From Planococcus antarcticus DSM 14505 (GTDB lineage Bacteria; Bacillota; Bacilli; Bacillales_A; Planococcaceae), in assembly GCF_001687565.2 (NCBI RefSeq), contig NZ_CP016534.2, forward strand, positions 1,430,501-1,494,500: a stretch of DNA of 64,000 nt, given 5' to 3'. Below, one piece after another: positions 54,584 to 64,000 of the stretch. How positions within the stretch are numbered: position 1 is the stretch's first letter; every line of letters starts with the position of its first letter. Below the pieces are notes generated by a model. The model searched no databases and was not told the DNA's origin. It saw only the letters and a program-made list of their open reading frames with translations. Both the position numbers and the translations under genes were made by a program.

Positions 54584-56911
54584 ATGGCTAAGAAAAAAAC
54601 AACAAAACGTGTGCCATTATTACCGTTGCGTGGACTTCTTGTATTCCCGACGATGGTGCTGCATATAGACGTCGGCCGCGAACGATCAGTGGCTGCGCTA
54701 GAACAGGCATTGCTGGAGGACAAAATCATCTTTTTGGCGACTCAAAAAGATATGAGCACCGAACAGCCTGAGAAAGACGATCTTCATAAGGTTGGTACCT
54801 TAGCATACGTCAAACAAATGCTCAAATTACCGAACGGCACGATTCGAGTCTTAGTTGAAGGCTTAGAGCGTGGGCAATTGAAGAATTACGAAGAAGCTGA
54901 TGATTTTACTGTTGTCGAAGTGACATCTTTCCCGGATGAAACGGAGAGAGATGCAGAACAGGATGCACTGATGCGTTTGTTGCTGGAGCATTTCGAGAAT
55001 TATGTCAAGAGTTCTAAAAAAGTTACAACAGAAACATTTAATACGGTAGCGGATATTGAAGAGCCAGGTCGATTGGCAGATATGGTCGCTTCTCATCTTT
55101 CCATGAAAGTGGCTGCTAAGCAGGAGGTGCTGGAAACCTTTGACATCAGCAAGCGTTTAGAGCTACTGATCACACGTTTGCATAGCGAACAAGAAGTAGT
55201 GGATCTGGAAAAGCGGATCAACCTTCGTGTGAAAAAAGCGATGGAGCAAACACAAAAAGAGTTTTACTTACGTGAGCAGATGAAAGCGATTCAAACCGAA
55301 CTTGGCGACAAAGATGGCAAATCGGCTGAAGTGGTCGACTTGAAAAAAAGAATTGAAGATGCGAAGATGCCTGAATCCACTCAAAAAGTAGCGCTTAAAG
55401 AACTTGATCGCTATGAAAAACTACCTTCTGCAGCTGCTGAAAGTGGCATTATCCGCAATTACATTGAGTGGCTAGTGACGATTCCGTGGTCAGAAGCGAC
55501 AGATGACCGTTTGGATATCAAATACGCTGAAGAAGTATTGGACCGCGATCACGATGGCTTAGAAAGTGTCAAAGAGCGAGTTTTGGAGTATTTGGCTGTT
55601 CAGCAGATGACCAACTCCTTGCGCGGCCCGATCCTTTGCTTGGTAGGACCTCCCGGTGTCGGAAAAACTTCACTGGCAAAATCGATTGCTGAATCACTGG
55701 ACCGTAATTTCGTCCGTGTTTCACTCGGCGGCGTCCGTGACGAATCGGAAATTCGCGGCCATCGCCGGACCTATGTCGGTGCGATGCCAGGCCGAATCAT
55801 TCAAGGGATGAAAAAAGCAGGAACTGTGAATCCGGTGTTCCTATTGGATGAGATCGATAAGATGTCGAATGATTTCCGTGGCGATCCGTCTTCTGCGATG
55901 CTGGAAGTATTGGATCCGGAGCAGAACAATTCGTTCAGTGATCATTATATTGAAGAAACTTATAATCTTTCCAATGTGCTTTTCATTGCGACGGCTAACG
56001 ATCTGGGGTCGATTCCTGGACCATTACGCGACCGCATGGAAGTCATTTCGATTGCTGGTTACACAGAAGTCGAAAAACAGATGATCGCGAAAAATCATTT
56101 AGCGCCCAAACAACTGAAAGAACACGGATTAACGAAAGAACAGCTGAAGTTCGAAGACGAGGCGCTACTCAATATCGTCCGCTACTACACGCGTGAAGCT
56201 GGTGTCCGTGGACTGGAGCGTCAAATCGCATCTATCTGCCGAAAAGTGACCAAACAGATCATTTCGAAAGAAATAGAGGAGGTGGCAGTCGGAGCGGTGG
56301 AAGTCGAGTCGTATCTCGGAAAACGCAAATTCCGTTACGGTATGGCAGAGACGGAAAACCAGATCGGTGTTGCCACAGGACTTGCCTATACGACGGTCGG
56401 GGGAGACACGCTTCAAATTGAAGTTTCCTTGTCTGCTGGTAAAGGCAAACTGCAATTGACAGGTAAACTGGGTGACGTCATGAAGGAATCCGCACAGACG
56501 GCTTTGTCATTTGTTCGTGCGCGTGCCGAGTCTCTTGGAATCGACCCGAATTTCCATGAGTCGCACGATATCCACATCCATGTTCCGGAAGGCGCTGTTC
56601 CAAAAGACGGCCCTTCAGCAGGGATTACCATTGCAACTGCACTGGTATCCGCTTTGACCAAACGCCCGATTCGCCGTGAAGTCGGGATGACCGGTGAAAT
56701 TACACTTCGCGGCCGTGTGCTGCCAATTGGTGGAATCAAAGAGAAAACCTTGAGCGCCCACCGAGCTGGCCTGAAGACCATCATCCTGCCGCTTGATAAC
56801 GAGCGGGACCTGGAAGATATCCCGGAAACCATCCGCGAAGAGCTGACCTTTAAACTGGTCTCTCAAGCAGACGAGGCATTAGAAATTGCCTTGGAAGGAG
56901 AAAATGAATGA
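54584..56911 (+). CDS. lon: ATP-dependent Lon protease (LonA)
   Basis: AAA+ serine protease degrading misfolded and regulatory proteins. N-terminal substrate domain ([20 protein letters not shown]), Walker [14 protein letters not shown], Walker [11 protein letters not shown], and the Ser-Lys dyad: Ser in [10 protein letters not shown], Lys in [17 protein letters not shown] at 54584 is 9 bases after GGAGGTG (54568-54574). 775 aa (B. subtilis 774). The sporulation paralogue lonB, adjacent in B. subtilis, is absent. Overlaps engB by 4 bases. Confidence 0.97.
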   Translation: MAKKKTTKRVPLLPLRGLLVFPTMVLHIDVGRERSVAALEQALLEDKIIFLATQKDMSTEQPEKDDLHKVGTLAYVKQMLKLPNGTIRVLVEGLERGQLKNYEEADDFTVVEVTSFPDETERDAEQDALMRLLLEHFENYVKSSKKVTTETFNTVADIEEPGRLADMVASHLSMKVAAKQEVLETFDISKRLELLITRLHSEQEVVDLEKRINLRVKKAMEQTQKEFYLREQMKAIQTELGDKDGKSAEVVDLKKRIEDAKMPESTQKVALKELDRYEKLPSAAAESGIIRNYIEWLVTIPWSEATDDRLDIKYAEEVLDRDHDGLESVKERVLEYLAVQQMTNSLRGPILCLVGPPGVGKTSLAKSIAESLDRNFVRVSLGGVRDESEIRGHRRTYVGAMPGRIIQGMKKAGTVNPVFLLDEIDKMSNDFRGDPSSAMLEVLDPEQNNSFSDHYIEETYNLSNVLFIATANDLGSIPGPLRDRMEVISIAGYTEVEKQMIAKNHLAPKQLKEHGLTKEQLKFEDEALLNIVRYYTREAGVRGLERQIASICRKVTKQIISKEIEEVAVGAVEVESYLGKRKFRYGMAETENQIGVATGLAYTTVGGDTLQIEVSLSAGKGKLQLTGKLGDVMKESAQTALSFVRARAESLGIDPNFHESHDIHIHVPEGAVPKDGPSAGITIATALVSALTKRPIRREVGMTGEITLRGRVLPIGGIKEKTLSAHRAGLKTIILPLDNERDLEDIPETIREELTFKLVSQADEALEIALEGENE

Positions 56912-57492
56912 AAGTTAATAATGTAGAGCTCGTAATCAGCGCCGTCCGCCCGGATCAGTATCCGGAAGACGGCCTGCCGGAATTCGCTTTAGCTGGACGG
57001 TCAAACGTCGGCAAATCGTCTTTCATCAATAAAATGATCGGCCGCAAAAGCATGGCCCGCATATCATCCAAACCCGGCAAGACACAGACTTTAAACTTCT
57101 ACAAAATTGAAGAGAAACTGTTCTATGTCGATGTTCCTGGATATGGTTACGCCAAAGTATCAAAGAGCGAACGTGAAGCATGGGGCAAGATGATTGAACG
57201 GTACATTACAGACCGCGAGCCACTTCGCGCAGTCATCCAGATCGTCGATTTGCGCCATCCGCCGAGCAAGGACGATATCGCGATGTATGAATTCATGAAG
57301 CACTTTGAAATTCCGTGCATCATCATCGCGACGAAAGCGGATAAAATTCCAAAAGGCAAATGGGACAAACATAAGAAAATTGTCCGCACGACATTGGATA
57401 TGGATAAAACCGATCCACTGATCGTCTTCTCAGCCGAAACTGGACTCGGTAAAGACGAAGCATGGCAAGAAATCGAAAGCAGAATGCAATAA
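56908..57492 (+). CDS. engB: Ribosome biogenesis GTPase EngB (YsxC/YihA)
   Basis: Essential GTPase for late 50S assembly. G1 [13 protein letters not shown]3 [10 protein letters not shown]4 [12 protein letters not shown]5-like FSAETGLG. 194 aa (B. subtilis 195). Translationally coupled to lon by the ATGA overlap, as in Bacillus. Confidence 0.97.
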   Translation: MKVNNVELVISAVRPDQYPEDGLPEFALAGRSNVGKSSFINKMIGRKSMARISSKPGKTQTLNFYKIEEKLFYVDVPGYGYAKVSKSEREAWGKMIERYITDREPLRAVIQIVDLRHPPSKDDIAMYEFMKHFEIPCIIIATKADKIPKGKWDKHKKIVRTTLDMDKTDPLIVFSAETGLGKDEAWQEIESRMQ

Positions 57493-57499
57493 AATCAAA

Positions 57500-57526
57500 G
57501 CGCAGCCTTCGGGTTGTGTTTTTTTG
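57500..57526 (+). terminator. lon-engB terminator
   Basis: CGCAGCC-TTCG-GGTTGTG stem (UUCG tetraloop, two G-U pairs) and seven T. Confidence 0.88.
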
Positions 57527-57547
57527 TGAAGAGAAATTTTTGTGATT

Positions 57548-57735
57548 GATAGGATATTCCGCAAACCAGCTACGCTTTCTTGCGGGCTTGCGCTGAACTA
57601 ACTCGGGCTTTTTACCCGAGTAGATTTCTTGTGTGTCGCTGCACTGTTCCCTTGAGACTCAAGCGACGTCCTCGGTAACTGTCGCGACAGTTGCATGACC
57701 CACATCCTGTAAGCCTAAAGCGATTTCTTCACCTC
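57548..57735 (-). repeat. Family B-related composite repeat, reverse orientation
   Basis: Begins GGATATTCCGCAAACCAGC, the reverse complement of the family B end, and continues with GCTTGCGCTGAACTAACTCG, CCCGAGTAGATTTCTT, CAGTTGCATGACCCACATCC and GCCTAAAGCGATTTCTTC, all shared with 49370-49770. No gene is present in 57493-57937. Confidence 0.65.
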
Positions 57736-57814
57736 AAAAACCACCTAAGTTAACAGGCAATTCCGACTAAGAGCGTTATACTTGTGGACACGAAACGCCT
57801 TTGCTAATATTAGT

Positions 57815-57829
57815 TTATAATAATTATAA
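57815..57829 (+). promoter_or_regulatory. PerR box upstream of hemA
   Basis: TTATAATAATTATAA is a perfect match to the PerR operator consensus TTATAATNATTATAA and extends to a 19-bp palindrome (GTTTATAATAATTATAAAC, 57813-57831). hemAXCDBL is PerR-controlled in B. subtilis. An extended -10 promoter candidate (TGGTATACT) lies downstream at 57887-57895. Confidence 0.88.
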
Positions 57830-57937
57830 ACAAGAGTTATATTCATGTCTTGTTCACAATTTTAAAGGCATACTAAAGATGATAAGTGGTATACTAAATT
57901 TATATGAAATATTGAACGTGAAAGGTGTTTTGTACCC

Positions 57938-59311
57938 ATGCACACACTAGTAGTTGGGGTGAATTATCGCTCTGCACCCGTGGAGATACGTGAAAAGCTA
58001 TCATTCATCGAAACTGATTTGCCACAGGCGATGCAGGCGTTAAAAGAGCAAAAAAGCATATTGGAGAACGTCATCGTTTCCACTTGTAACCGAACGGAAA
58101 TTTATGCGGTCGTGGACCAGCTTCACACAGGAAAGTATTATGTGAAGCAATTCCTCGCCGATTATTTCGGTTTGTCGCAAGAAGCGATTTCTCCGTATTT
58201 ATTTGTCCATGAGCAGGACGAAGCGATTGAACACTTATTCCGTGTAACGGCCGGCATCGATTCGATGGTTTTGGGCGAAACGCAAATTTTGGGACAAGTG
58301 AAAAACAGTTTTCTTGCAGGCCAACAGCACGGCACAACAGGTACTGTCTTTAACCAATTATTCAAGCAAGCTGTAACCTTGGCGAAAAAAGCACATTCCG
58401 AGACAGCAATTGGTGAGAATGCAGTATCCGTTTCTTACGCAGCGGTTGAACTTGGCAAGAAGATTTTTGGCACGCTTAAAAACAAGCACGTCGTAATTTT
58501 AGGTGCCGGTAAAATGGGCGAACTGGCCATTAAAAACTTGCAGGGCAGCGGAGCAAACCGTATAACTGTGATCAACCGGACATTTGAGAAAGCAGAACTG
58601 TTAGCAGATAAATTCGGTGGCAATGCAAAACCTCTAAATCAATTGCAATGCGCATTGCTCGAAGCGGATATCCTGATTTCTTCAACGGGATCGGCAGACT
58701 TCGTCATCGACCTTGAGTTGATGCAGTTTGTAGAGAAGCTGCGCAAAGGCAAGCCTTTGTTCATGGTAGACATTGCAGTACCGCGTGATATGGACCCGCG
58801 TATCGGTGATTTGCAGAATGTCTTCTTGTATGACATCGATGACATGCAGGGAATCGTGGAGGCGAATTTGGCAGAGCGTGAACGTGCAGCTGGTGAAATC
58901 ATGACCATGATTGATCAGGAAGCTATTCAGTTTAACGACTGGCTGACGACGCTTGGCGTTGTACCGGTGATTTCTGCGCTTCGCCAAAAAGCACTTGGCA
59001 TTCAGGCTGAGACGATGGCAAGCATTGAAAACAAAATGCCGGATTTGACTGATCGTGAAAAGAAAATTCTCAACAAACACACCAAGTCAATCATCAATCA
59101 ATTGCTGAGAGATCCAATTCTGCAGGCGAAGGAAATGGGTGGAGCGCCTAAGTCCCGTGAGCAATTGGAATTGTTCATGCAAATCTTCGGAATTGAAGAT
59201 GAAGTGGAACAGGAAATCGAGAAACAATCAAAAGCACCAAAACAGAAAACGGATAAAGCCGTTCTTCAAACCCAGCAATCACCAACTGAAATTCCCGGAT
59301 ATTCATTTTAA
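57938..59311 (+). CDS. hemA: Glutamyl-tRNA reductase
   Basis: First committed step of C5-pathway heme synthesis: reduces Glu-tRNA to glutamate-1-semialdehyde. Catalytic Cys about residue 50 in [26 protein letters not shown]-binding [17 protein letters not shown]-terminal dimerisation helices. 457 aa. Shine-Dalgarno AAAGGTG. First gene of hemAXCDBL, behind a PerR box. Confidence 0.97.
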   Translation: MHTLVVGVNYRSAPVEIREKLSFIETDLPQAMQALKEQKSILENVIVSTCNRTEIYAVVDQLHTGKYYVKQFLADYFGLSQEAISPYLFVHEQDEAIEHLFRVTAGIDSMVLGETQILGQVKNSFLAGQQHGTTGTVFNQLFKQAVTLAKKAHSETAIGENAVSVSYAAVELGKKIFGTLKNKHVVILGAGKMGELAIKNLQGSGANRITVINRTFEKAELLADKFGGNAKPLNQLQCALLEADILISSTGSADFVIDLELMQFVEKLRKGKPLFMVDIAVPRDMDPRIGDLQNVFLYDIDDMQGIVEANLAERERAAGEIMTMIDQEAIQFNDWLTTLGVVPVISALRQKALGIQAETMASIENKMPDLTDREKKILNKHTKSIINQLLRDPILQAKEMGGAPKSREQLELFMQIFGIEDEVEQEIEKQSKAPKQKTDKAVLQTQQSPTEIPGYSF

Positions 59312-59395
59312 GCTTTCTGAAAGAGGCGTTTTCGAATCTATATGTTAAAATGTAGAGACGGAACGCTTTTAACTATGGAAACGAAGGGGAATAGA

Positions 59396-60226
59396 ATGGC
59401 TGATATAACAATGGCAAGGCTGCACGAAGCTATGGTTATTCTATATGCTGTCAGCCTTGTTTTTTATTTTATAGATTACTTATATAAAGAGAAAAAAGCC
59501 AGCCGGATTGCTATGACTTTACTCGGTATTGTCTGGGTATTGCAAACCATATTTTTAGGGCTGTATATTTTTGAGACCCAGCGGTTCCCGATATTGACTT
59601 TGTTTGAAGGTATTTATTTCTATGCTTGGCTGCTGGTGACGCTGTCGATTGTCTTGAGGATTTTTTATCGTTTTGACTTTGCGGTGTTTTTTATTAATAT
59701 CATCGGATTTATCTTTATGACGATTCATACGTTTGCGCCGGTCCAGATCGAACGGTCGCCCGTCGGGGAAGCATTGGTGTCGGAATTGTTGTTCATCCAT
59801 ATCAGCTTCGCCATTTTGTCCTATGTTGCTTTTTCCCTGTCGTTGGTTTTTTCAGTGCTTCACATGATTTTATACAGGCTGCTGAAGCAGAAAAAATGGA
59901 CAAAGCAATGGAGTAATCTGCCGTCGCTTAGCCAAACGCAGCAATTCATGACGATTTCAATCCTCGTCGGCATTTCGCTGTTATTTGTGTCATTGGTACT
60001 GGGGCTGCAATGGGCTTACATTTCGCTCGCAGAATTTTCAATACTCGACATGAAGATTGTTGGATCGTTTATCTTGCTGGTGGTTTACAGCTTCATATTA
60101 TGGTGGCATCGCAAGGGCTCATTAAATGGCATGAATTATGCACTGGCCCATACGTATGCATTTTTATTGCTGCTGATTAATTTCTTTTTAGGCAGCCGAT
60201 TATCTGAATTTCATTTTTGGTATTAA
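59396..60226 (+). CDS. hemX: HemX, CcsA-like membrane protein affecting HemA level
   Basis: 276-aa integral membrane protein with about eight helices and a cytochrome c assembly (CcsA)-like domain; B. subtilis HemX has the same length and negatively affects HemA abundance. VRLHE-like [19 protein letters not shown] begins the protein; [20 protein letters not shown] is strongly conserved. ATG 59396 follows AAGGGGA (59384-59390); the ORF extends upstream to 59342 without support. Second gene of the heme operon. Confidence 0.92.
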   Translation: MADITMARLHEAMVILYAVSLVFYFIDYLYKEKKASRIAMTLLGIVWVLQTIFLGLYIFETQRFPILTLFEGIYFYAWLLVTLSIVLRIFYRFDFAVFFINIIGFIFMTIHTFAPVQIERSPVGEALVSELLFIHISFAILSYVAFSLSLVFSVLHMILYRLLKQKKWTKQWSNLPSLSQTQQFMTISILVGISLLFVSLVLGLQWAYISLAEFSILDMKIVGSFILLVVYSFILWWHRKGSLNGMNYALAHTYAFLLLLINFFLGSRLSEFHFWY

Positions 60227-60243
60227 GGAAAGGTAGGATTCAT

Positions 60244-61173
60244 TTGAGAAAAATTGTAGTAGGATCTAGAAGAAGCAAGCTGGCGTTGACACAAACCAAC
60301 CAGTTTATCGATAAATTAAAAGCGGCGGGAGCGCCATTTGAGTTTGAAATCAAGGAAATTGTTACGAAAGGTGACCGTATCGTTGATGTTATGCTTTCAA
60401 AAGTGGGAGGCAAGGGCTTATTTGTCAAAGAAATCGAACAAGCTCTGTTTGACCGCGAAATCGATTTTGCTGTTCACAGCATGAAGGATATGCCGTCTGT
60501 CTTACCTGAAGGTCTTGCAATCGGTTGTATTCCTGACCGTGAAGACCCGCGCGATGCGTATATTGCGAACGATCATGTCAAATTGATGGAATTGCCAGTT
60601 GGGGCGGTTGTCGGAACAAGCAGCCTGCGCCGCAGTTCACAATTGCTATTAATACGTCCAGACCTTGATATTCAGTGGATCCGCGGCAATATCGATACAC
60701 GTCTTGCAAAATTAAAGGCGGGTGATTTTGATGCTATCATTTTAGCTGCAGCCGGTTTGAAACGAATGGGCTGGAAAGATGATCTTGTTACGGAATTCAT
60801 GGAAGTTGATGATTGCTTGCCGGCTATCGGACAAGGCGCATTAGGGATTGAATGCCGTGAAGACGACAAAGAGCTTATAGCAGAGTTAGCAAAACTCGAC
60901 CATGAAAACACTGCATTGGCAGTTAACGCAGAACGTAAATTTCTCAAAGACATGGATGGCAGCTGCCAAGTGCCGATCGCAGGCTATGCAACTGTCAACA
61001 ATGGCGAGATTACATTTACGGGACTGATTTCATCACCAGAAGCAGACCAAGTGTTCAAGGAAGTATCCATTAGCCGCGACCCAATCGAAGCTGGCCGCAT
61101 AGTAGCTGAGAAAATTAGCGCACAAGGCGGCTACGATCTGATTCAACGCGTCAAAGCTGAAAGTAATGTCTGA
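60244..61173 (+). CDS. hemC: Porphobilinogen deaminase (hydroxymethylbilane synthase)
   Basis: Condenses four porphobilinogens into hydroxymethylbilane. [45 protein letters not shown] and the dipyrromethane-cofactor cysteine in [13 protein letters not shown] are present. TTG start at 60244 ([12 protein letters not shown]) preceded by AAAGGTAGG; the upstream GTG-like start at 60217 overlaps hemX. 309 aa. Its 3' end overlaps hemD by 8 bases. Confidence 0.95.
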   Translation: MRKIVVGSRRSKLALTQTNQFIDKLKAAGAPFEFEIKEIVTKGDRIVDVMLSKVGGKGLFVKEIEQALFDREIDFAVHSMKDMPSVLPEGLAIGCIPDREDPRDAYIANDHVKLMELPVGAVVGTSSLRRSSQLLLIRPDLDIQWIRGNIDTRLAKLKAGDFDAIILAAAGLKRMGWKDDLVTEFMEVDDCLPAIGQGALGIECREDDKELIAELAKLDHENTALAVNAERKFLKDMDGSCQVPIAGYATVNNGEITFTGLISSPEADQVFKEVSISRDPIEAGRIVAEKISAQGGYDLIQRVKAESNV

Positions 61174-61867
61174 GAAGGAACAACTGCTTGAAGGCGAAAC
61201 CATCGTTTTCACAGGCTCTAGAGAACCGGTGGAAGCAGTCCGCCATGCACAATCACTGGGAGCAGAGACGCTTTACCTGCCGCTCGTCACAACTTCGATT
61301 CGCCAGTCGGAAAAGCCTGATTTCAATGGCTACGACTGGCTGATTTTCACGAGCCGTACCAGTGCACAGGTGTTTTGCCAGTTTCATGAAACCGTTCAGG
61401 CAAAAATTGCGGCAGTTGGTGATCAGACGGCTGCTGTTCTGCAGCAGCATGGCTATACGCTTGATTTTATTCCGCAGATTTTCAGTGCCGATTATTTCAT
61501 TCAAGAGTTTCCGGCAATTGCCGGAAAAGCCAAATGCTTGTTCATCAAAGGCTCCTTGGCGAAAAACACTATTGCCTCGATGCCAATGCAGGTAGATGAA
61601 TGGACGGTTTACGATACGATTCTGAATAAAGGAAATGCCGAAAAACTGGTAATTTTGGAAAACATCATCATTCTTTTTGCCAGTCCTTCTGCTGTGTCGG
61701 CTTACCGGCAGTCAGGAGGAGACTGGTCGAATATCCGCACCGCTGCGATTGGTCACGTTACAAAACAGGCCATTTTAGCAAGCGGTGGAACGGTAGATTT
61801 TACTCCTGAAAAATATACTTATATAGAAGTTATCAATGAAATAGCGAAAGGAAGTTTGTTGAAATGA
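61166..61867 (+). CDS. hemD: Uroporphyrinogen-III synthase
   Basis: Cyclises hydroxymethylbilane with D-ring inversion. Two-domain HemD fold, weakly conserved as usual; [50 protein letters not shown] and [10 protein letters not shown] are recognisable. 233 aa, a little shorter than B. subtilis (262). Identity rests partly on position between hemC and hemB. Confidence 0.92.
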   Translation: MSEKEQLLEGETIVFTGSREPVEAVRHAQSLGAETLYLPLVTTSIRQSEKPDFNGYDWLIFTSRTSAQVFCQFHETVQAKIAAVGDQTAAVLQQHGYTLDFIPQIFSADYFIQEFPAIAGKAKCLFIKGSLAKNTIASMPMQVDEWTVYDTILNKGNAEKLVILENIIILFASPSAVSAYRQSGGDWSNIRTAAIGHVTKQAILASGGTVDFTPEKYTYIEVINEIAKGSLLK

Positions 61868-62847
61868 AAAGATTAAATTTTAATCGTCATCGACGTTTAC
61901 GCGGTTCAGCCAATATCCGTTCAATGGTCCGTGAAACGAGCTTACATAAAGAGGATTTTATTTATCCGATTTTTGTTGTCGAAGGCGAGAATATTAAAAC
62001 AGAAATTTCTTCAATGCCAGGCGTTTTTCATTTTTCAATGGATAAATTGGGCGAAGAACTAGATGAAGTCGTTGATCTTGGAATTCCTTCCGTCATTCTT
62101 TTCGGTGTACCAAACGAAAAAGATGCAGTTGGCACGCAAGCCTATCACGACCACGGCATTACCCAGGAAGCGATTCGTTTTGCAAAAAAACGCCATCCTG
62201 AATTAGTGGTTATTGCTGATACGTGCCTATGTCAATATACCGATCATGGCCATTGCGGCGTGATTGAGGACGGCGTCATCCTGAACGACGAATCACTTGA
62301 TCTATTGGCACGCACTGCTGTTTCACAGGCAAAAGCTGGCGCTGACATTATCGCGCCATCAAATATGATGGATGGTTTCGTTGCTGCGATCCGCTACGGA
62401 CTGGACCAGGCTGGATTTGAAAATACGCCGATCATGTCTTATGGCGTCAAGTATTCATCCGCTTATTATGGGCCTTTCCGCGAAGCAGCACACAGCACAC
62501 CGCAATTTGGTGACCGTAAAACTTATCAAATGGATCCAGCAAACCGTATGGAAGCGTTGCGCGAAGCAACTTCTGATGTTCAAGAAGGCGCCGATTTCAT
62601 GATTGTTAAACCGGCATTGTCTTATTTGGATATTATTCGTGAAGTTCGCGATAACTTTGATATTCCAATTGTTGCTTATAATGTGTCAGGCGAATATGCC
62701 ATGGTCAAAGCAGCCGCAGCGAACGGCTGGATCGACGAAGAGAAAATCGTTTTGGAAACTTTATTGAGCATGAAGCGCGCTGGAGCGGATATCGTCATGA
62801 CTTATCACGCAAAAGATGCAGCACGCTGGTTGGAGGGGGAAAAATGA
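61864..62847 (+). CDS. hemB: Delta-aminolevulinic acid dehydratase (porphobilinogen synthase)
   Basis: Condenses two 5-aminolevulinate molecules. [15 protein letters not shown], the zinc cysteine cluster [22 protein letters not shown], first Schiff-base lysine in [12 protein letters not shown] and second in [12 protein letters not shown]. 327 aa. Three-Cys zinc site indicates the Zn-dependent class. Overlaps hemD and hemL by 4 bases each. Confidence 0.97.
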   Translation: MKRLNFNRHRRLRGSANIRSMVRETSLHKEDFIYPIFVVEGENIKTEISSMPGVFHFSMDKLGEELDEVVDLGIPSVILFGVPNEKDAVGTQAYHDHGITQEAIRFAKKRHPELVVIADTCLCQYTDHGHCGVIEDGVILNDESLDLLARTAVSQAKAGADIIAPSNMMDGFVAAIRYGLDQAGFENTPIMSYGVKYSSAYYGPFREAAHSTPQFGDRKTYQMDPANRMEALREATSDVQEGADFMIVKPALSYLDIIREVRDNFDIPIVAYNVSGEYAMVKAAAANGWIDEEKIVLETLLSMKRAGADIVMTYHAKDAARWLEGEK

Positions 62848-64000
62848 CCTACGAAAAATCATTAACAGCATTTACTGAAGCAAAAACATTAATGCCGGGC
62901 GGTGTCAACAGCCCAGTCCGCGCTTTTAAATCGGTCAATATGGAGCCGATTTTCATGCAATCTGGCAGCGGAGCGACGATCACAGACATTGACGGCAATA
63001 CATATATTGATTATGTCTTGTCGTGGGGACCACTGATTTTGGGCCATGCCCATCCGGAAGTGGTTAAAGCCATTCAGGAAACAGCAGCGCTTGGAACTTC
63101 ATTCGGCGCACCGACTGAACTTGAGAACATGATGGCCAAATTGGTCATGGAACGTGTTCCATCAATTGAAATGGTTCGTATGGTTTCATCCGGAACAGAA
63201 GCAACGATGAGTGCATTGCGCGTAGCGCGTGGCTATACGGGACGCGACAAGATCCTGAAATTCGCAGGCTGTTACCACGGTCATGGCGACAGTCTGCTGA
63301 TCAAAGCGGGTTCAGGCGTCGCGACTTTAGGATTACCAGATTCACCGGGTGTGCCAGAGTCGGTTGCTAAAAACACCATCACTGTCCCATTCAATGACCT
63401 CGAAAGCCTTCGTTTAGCTTTCCAAGAATTTGGAAACGAGTTGGCTGCAGTCATTGTAGAGCCTGTTGCTGGTAATATGGGTGTTGTGCCACCAAATGAA
63501 GGCTTCCTGATGGAGCTTCGCAATTTGACGCATGAAAACGGCACAGTTCTTATTTTTGATGAAGTCATGACCGGTTTCCGTGTCGGCTTTAATTGTGCGC
63601 AAGGCTATTTTGGTGTCACACCGGACATGACTTGCCTCGGCAAAGTGATCGGTGGGGGATTACCAGTTGGCGCATTCGGCGGTAAGCGTGAAATCATGCA
63701 GCAAGTAGCGCCAAGCGGTTCTATTTACCAGGCAGGTACGTTGTCTGGAAATCCACTTGCCATGCGTGCAGGCTTTGAAACTTTGTCTCGTTTGACAGAA
63801 GAAAGCTATGATGTGTTCGTTGAACGCGGCGATCAGCTTGAAAAAGGATTCCGTGAAGCCGCGACGAAATACAATATCCCGCATACCGTTAACCGCGCAG
63901 GATCGATGATTGGTTTCTTTTTTACAAACCAAGACGTCGTCGATTTCGAAACAGCGAAAACTTCGGATACAGATTTGTTCGCGGATTACTACCGCTTGAT
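62844..64000 (+). CDS. hemL: Glutamate-1-semialdehyde 2,1-aminomutase (3' end outside window)
   Basis: PLP enzyme converting glutamate-1-semialdehyde to 5-aminolevulinate. The frame from ATG 62844 stays open to the window end (about 385 of ~430 residues): [17 protein letters not shown] at the N-terminus, [41 protein letters not shown], and the PLP lysine in [17 protein letters not shown]. Ribosome site GGAGGGGG. In Firmicutes it ends the hemAXCDBL operon. Second PLP-binding and C-terminal residues lie beyond the window. Confidence 0.96.
   Translation, partial: MTYEKSLTAFTEAKTLMPGGVNSPVRAFKSVNMEPIFMQSGSGATITDIDGNTYIDYVLSWGPLILGHAHPEVVKAIQETAALGTSFGAPTELENMMAKLVMERVPSIEMVRMVSSGTEATMSALRVARGYTGRDKILKFAGCYHGHGDSLLIKAGSGVATLGLPDSPGVPESVAKNTITVPFNDLESLRLAFQEFGNELAAVIVEPVAGNMGVVPPNEGFLMELRNLTHENGTVLIFDEVMTGFRVGFNCAQGYFGVTPDMTCLGKVIGGGLPVGAFGGKREIMQQVAPSGSIYQAGTLSGNPLAMRAGFETLSRLTEESYDVFVERGDQLEKGFREAATKYNIPHTVNRAGSMIGFFFTNQDVVDFETAKTSDTDLFADYYRL

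Overview
The window is a contiguous chromosomal segment of a low-to-moderate GC Firmicute. Gene order and protein sequence follow the Bacillus subtilis polA-to-hemL region, and the best fit is a non-sporulating member of the Planococcaceae (Planococcus or Planomicrobium type). Three things support this: near-identical family lengths to B. subtilis (SpeD, FadR, HemX, LonA, ClpX), absence of every sporulation gene that I recall B. subtilis carrying inside this block (ytaF, ytxC, sspI, gerE, gerM, lonB), and intergenic repeats of a kind common in Bacillales. The genus is inference; no database search was run.

Layout. 1-7143: 3' end of polA, mutM, coaE, gapB, speD, then nrdR-dnaB-dnaI. 7144-12459: thrS with a T-box leader, infC-rpmI-rplT with an L20-type leader, and small proteins YsdA and YsdB. 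12460-18230: dUTPase, M42 peptidase, an intact IS3-family element, a NERD-domain protein, an XRE regulator/membrane protein pair and a small-multidrug-export-like protein. 18507-23037: rRNA/tRNA methyltransferase and pheS-pheT with a T-box. 23204-25160: an AT-rich island of three pilin-like genes. 25224-31887: rnhC, zapA, cvpA, polX, mutS2, a DUF350 protein and a possible 26-aa membrane peptide. 32385-37614: fatty-acid oxidation cluster (acyl-CoA ligase, fadR, enoyl-CoA hydratase, etfB, etfA) with cre-like and FadR-like operators. 38043-49050: trxA, uvrC, lysC under a lysine riboswitch, sdhCAB, thioesterase, MarR regulator, murI, rph, rdgB. 49194-49267: tRNA-Arg(UCU). 50142-57492: a frameshifted CxxC gene, a TPR protein, tig, clpX, lon, engB. 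57938-64000: heme operon hemAXCDBL, with hemL cut by the window end, behind a perfect PerR box.

Most genes are conserved housekeeping genes. The accessory signal lies between them: (i) a structured speD leader in which the Shine-Dalgarno is exactly complementary to an upstream C-tract; (ii) a ~115-bp hairpin repeat family whose stem arms covary between copies, including one copy nested inside another; (iii) a second palindromic repeat family with an internally deleted short form; (iv) irregular CGCAAACAAA arrays, one of them split by the IS3 element; (v) the pilin island. Regulatory sites and start codons were read by eye and need computational confirmation.
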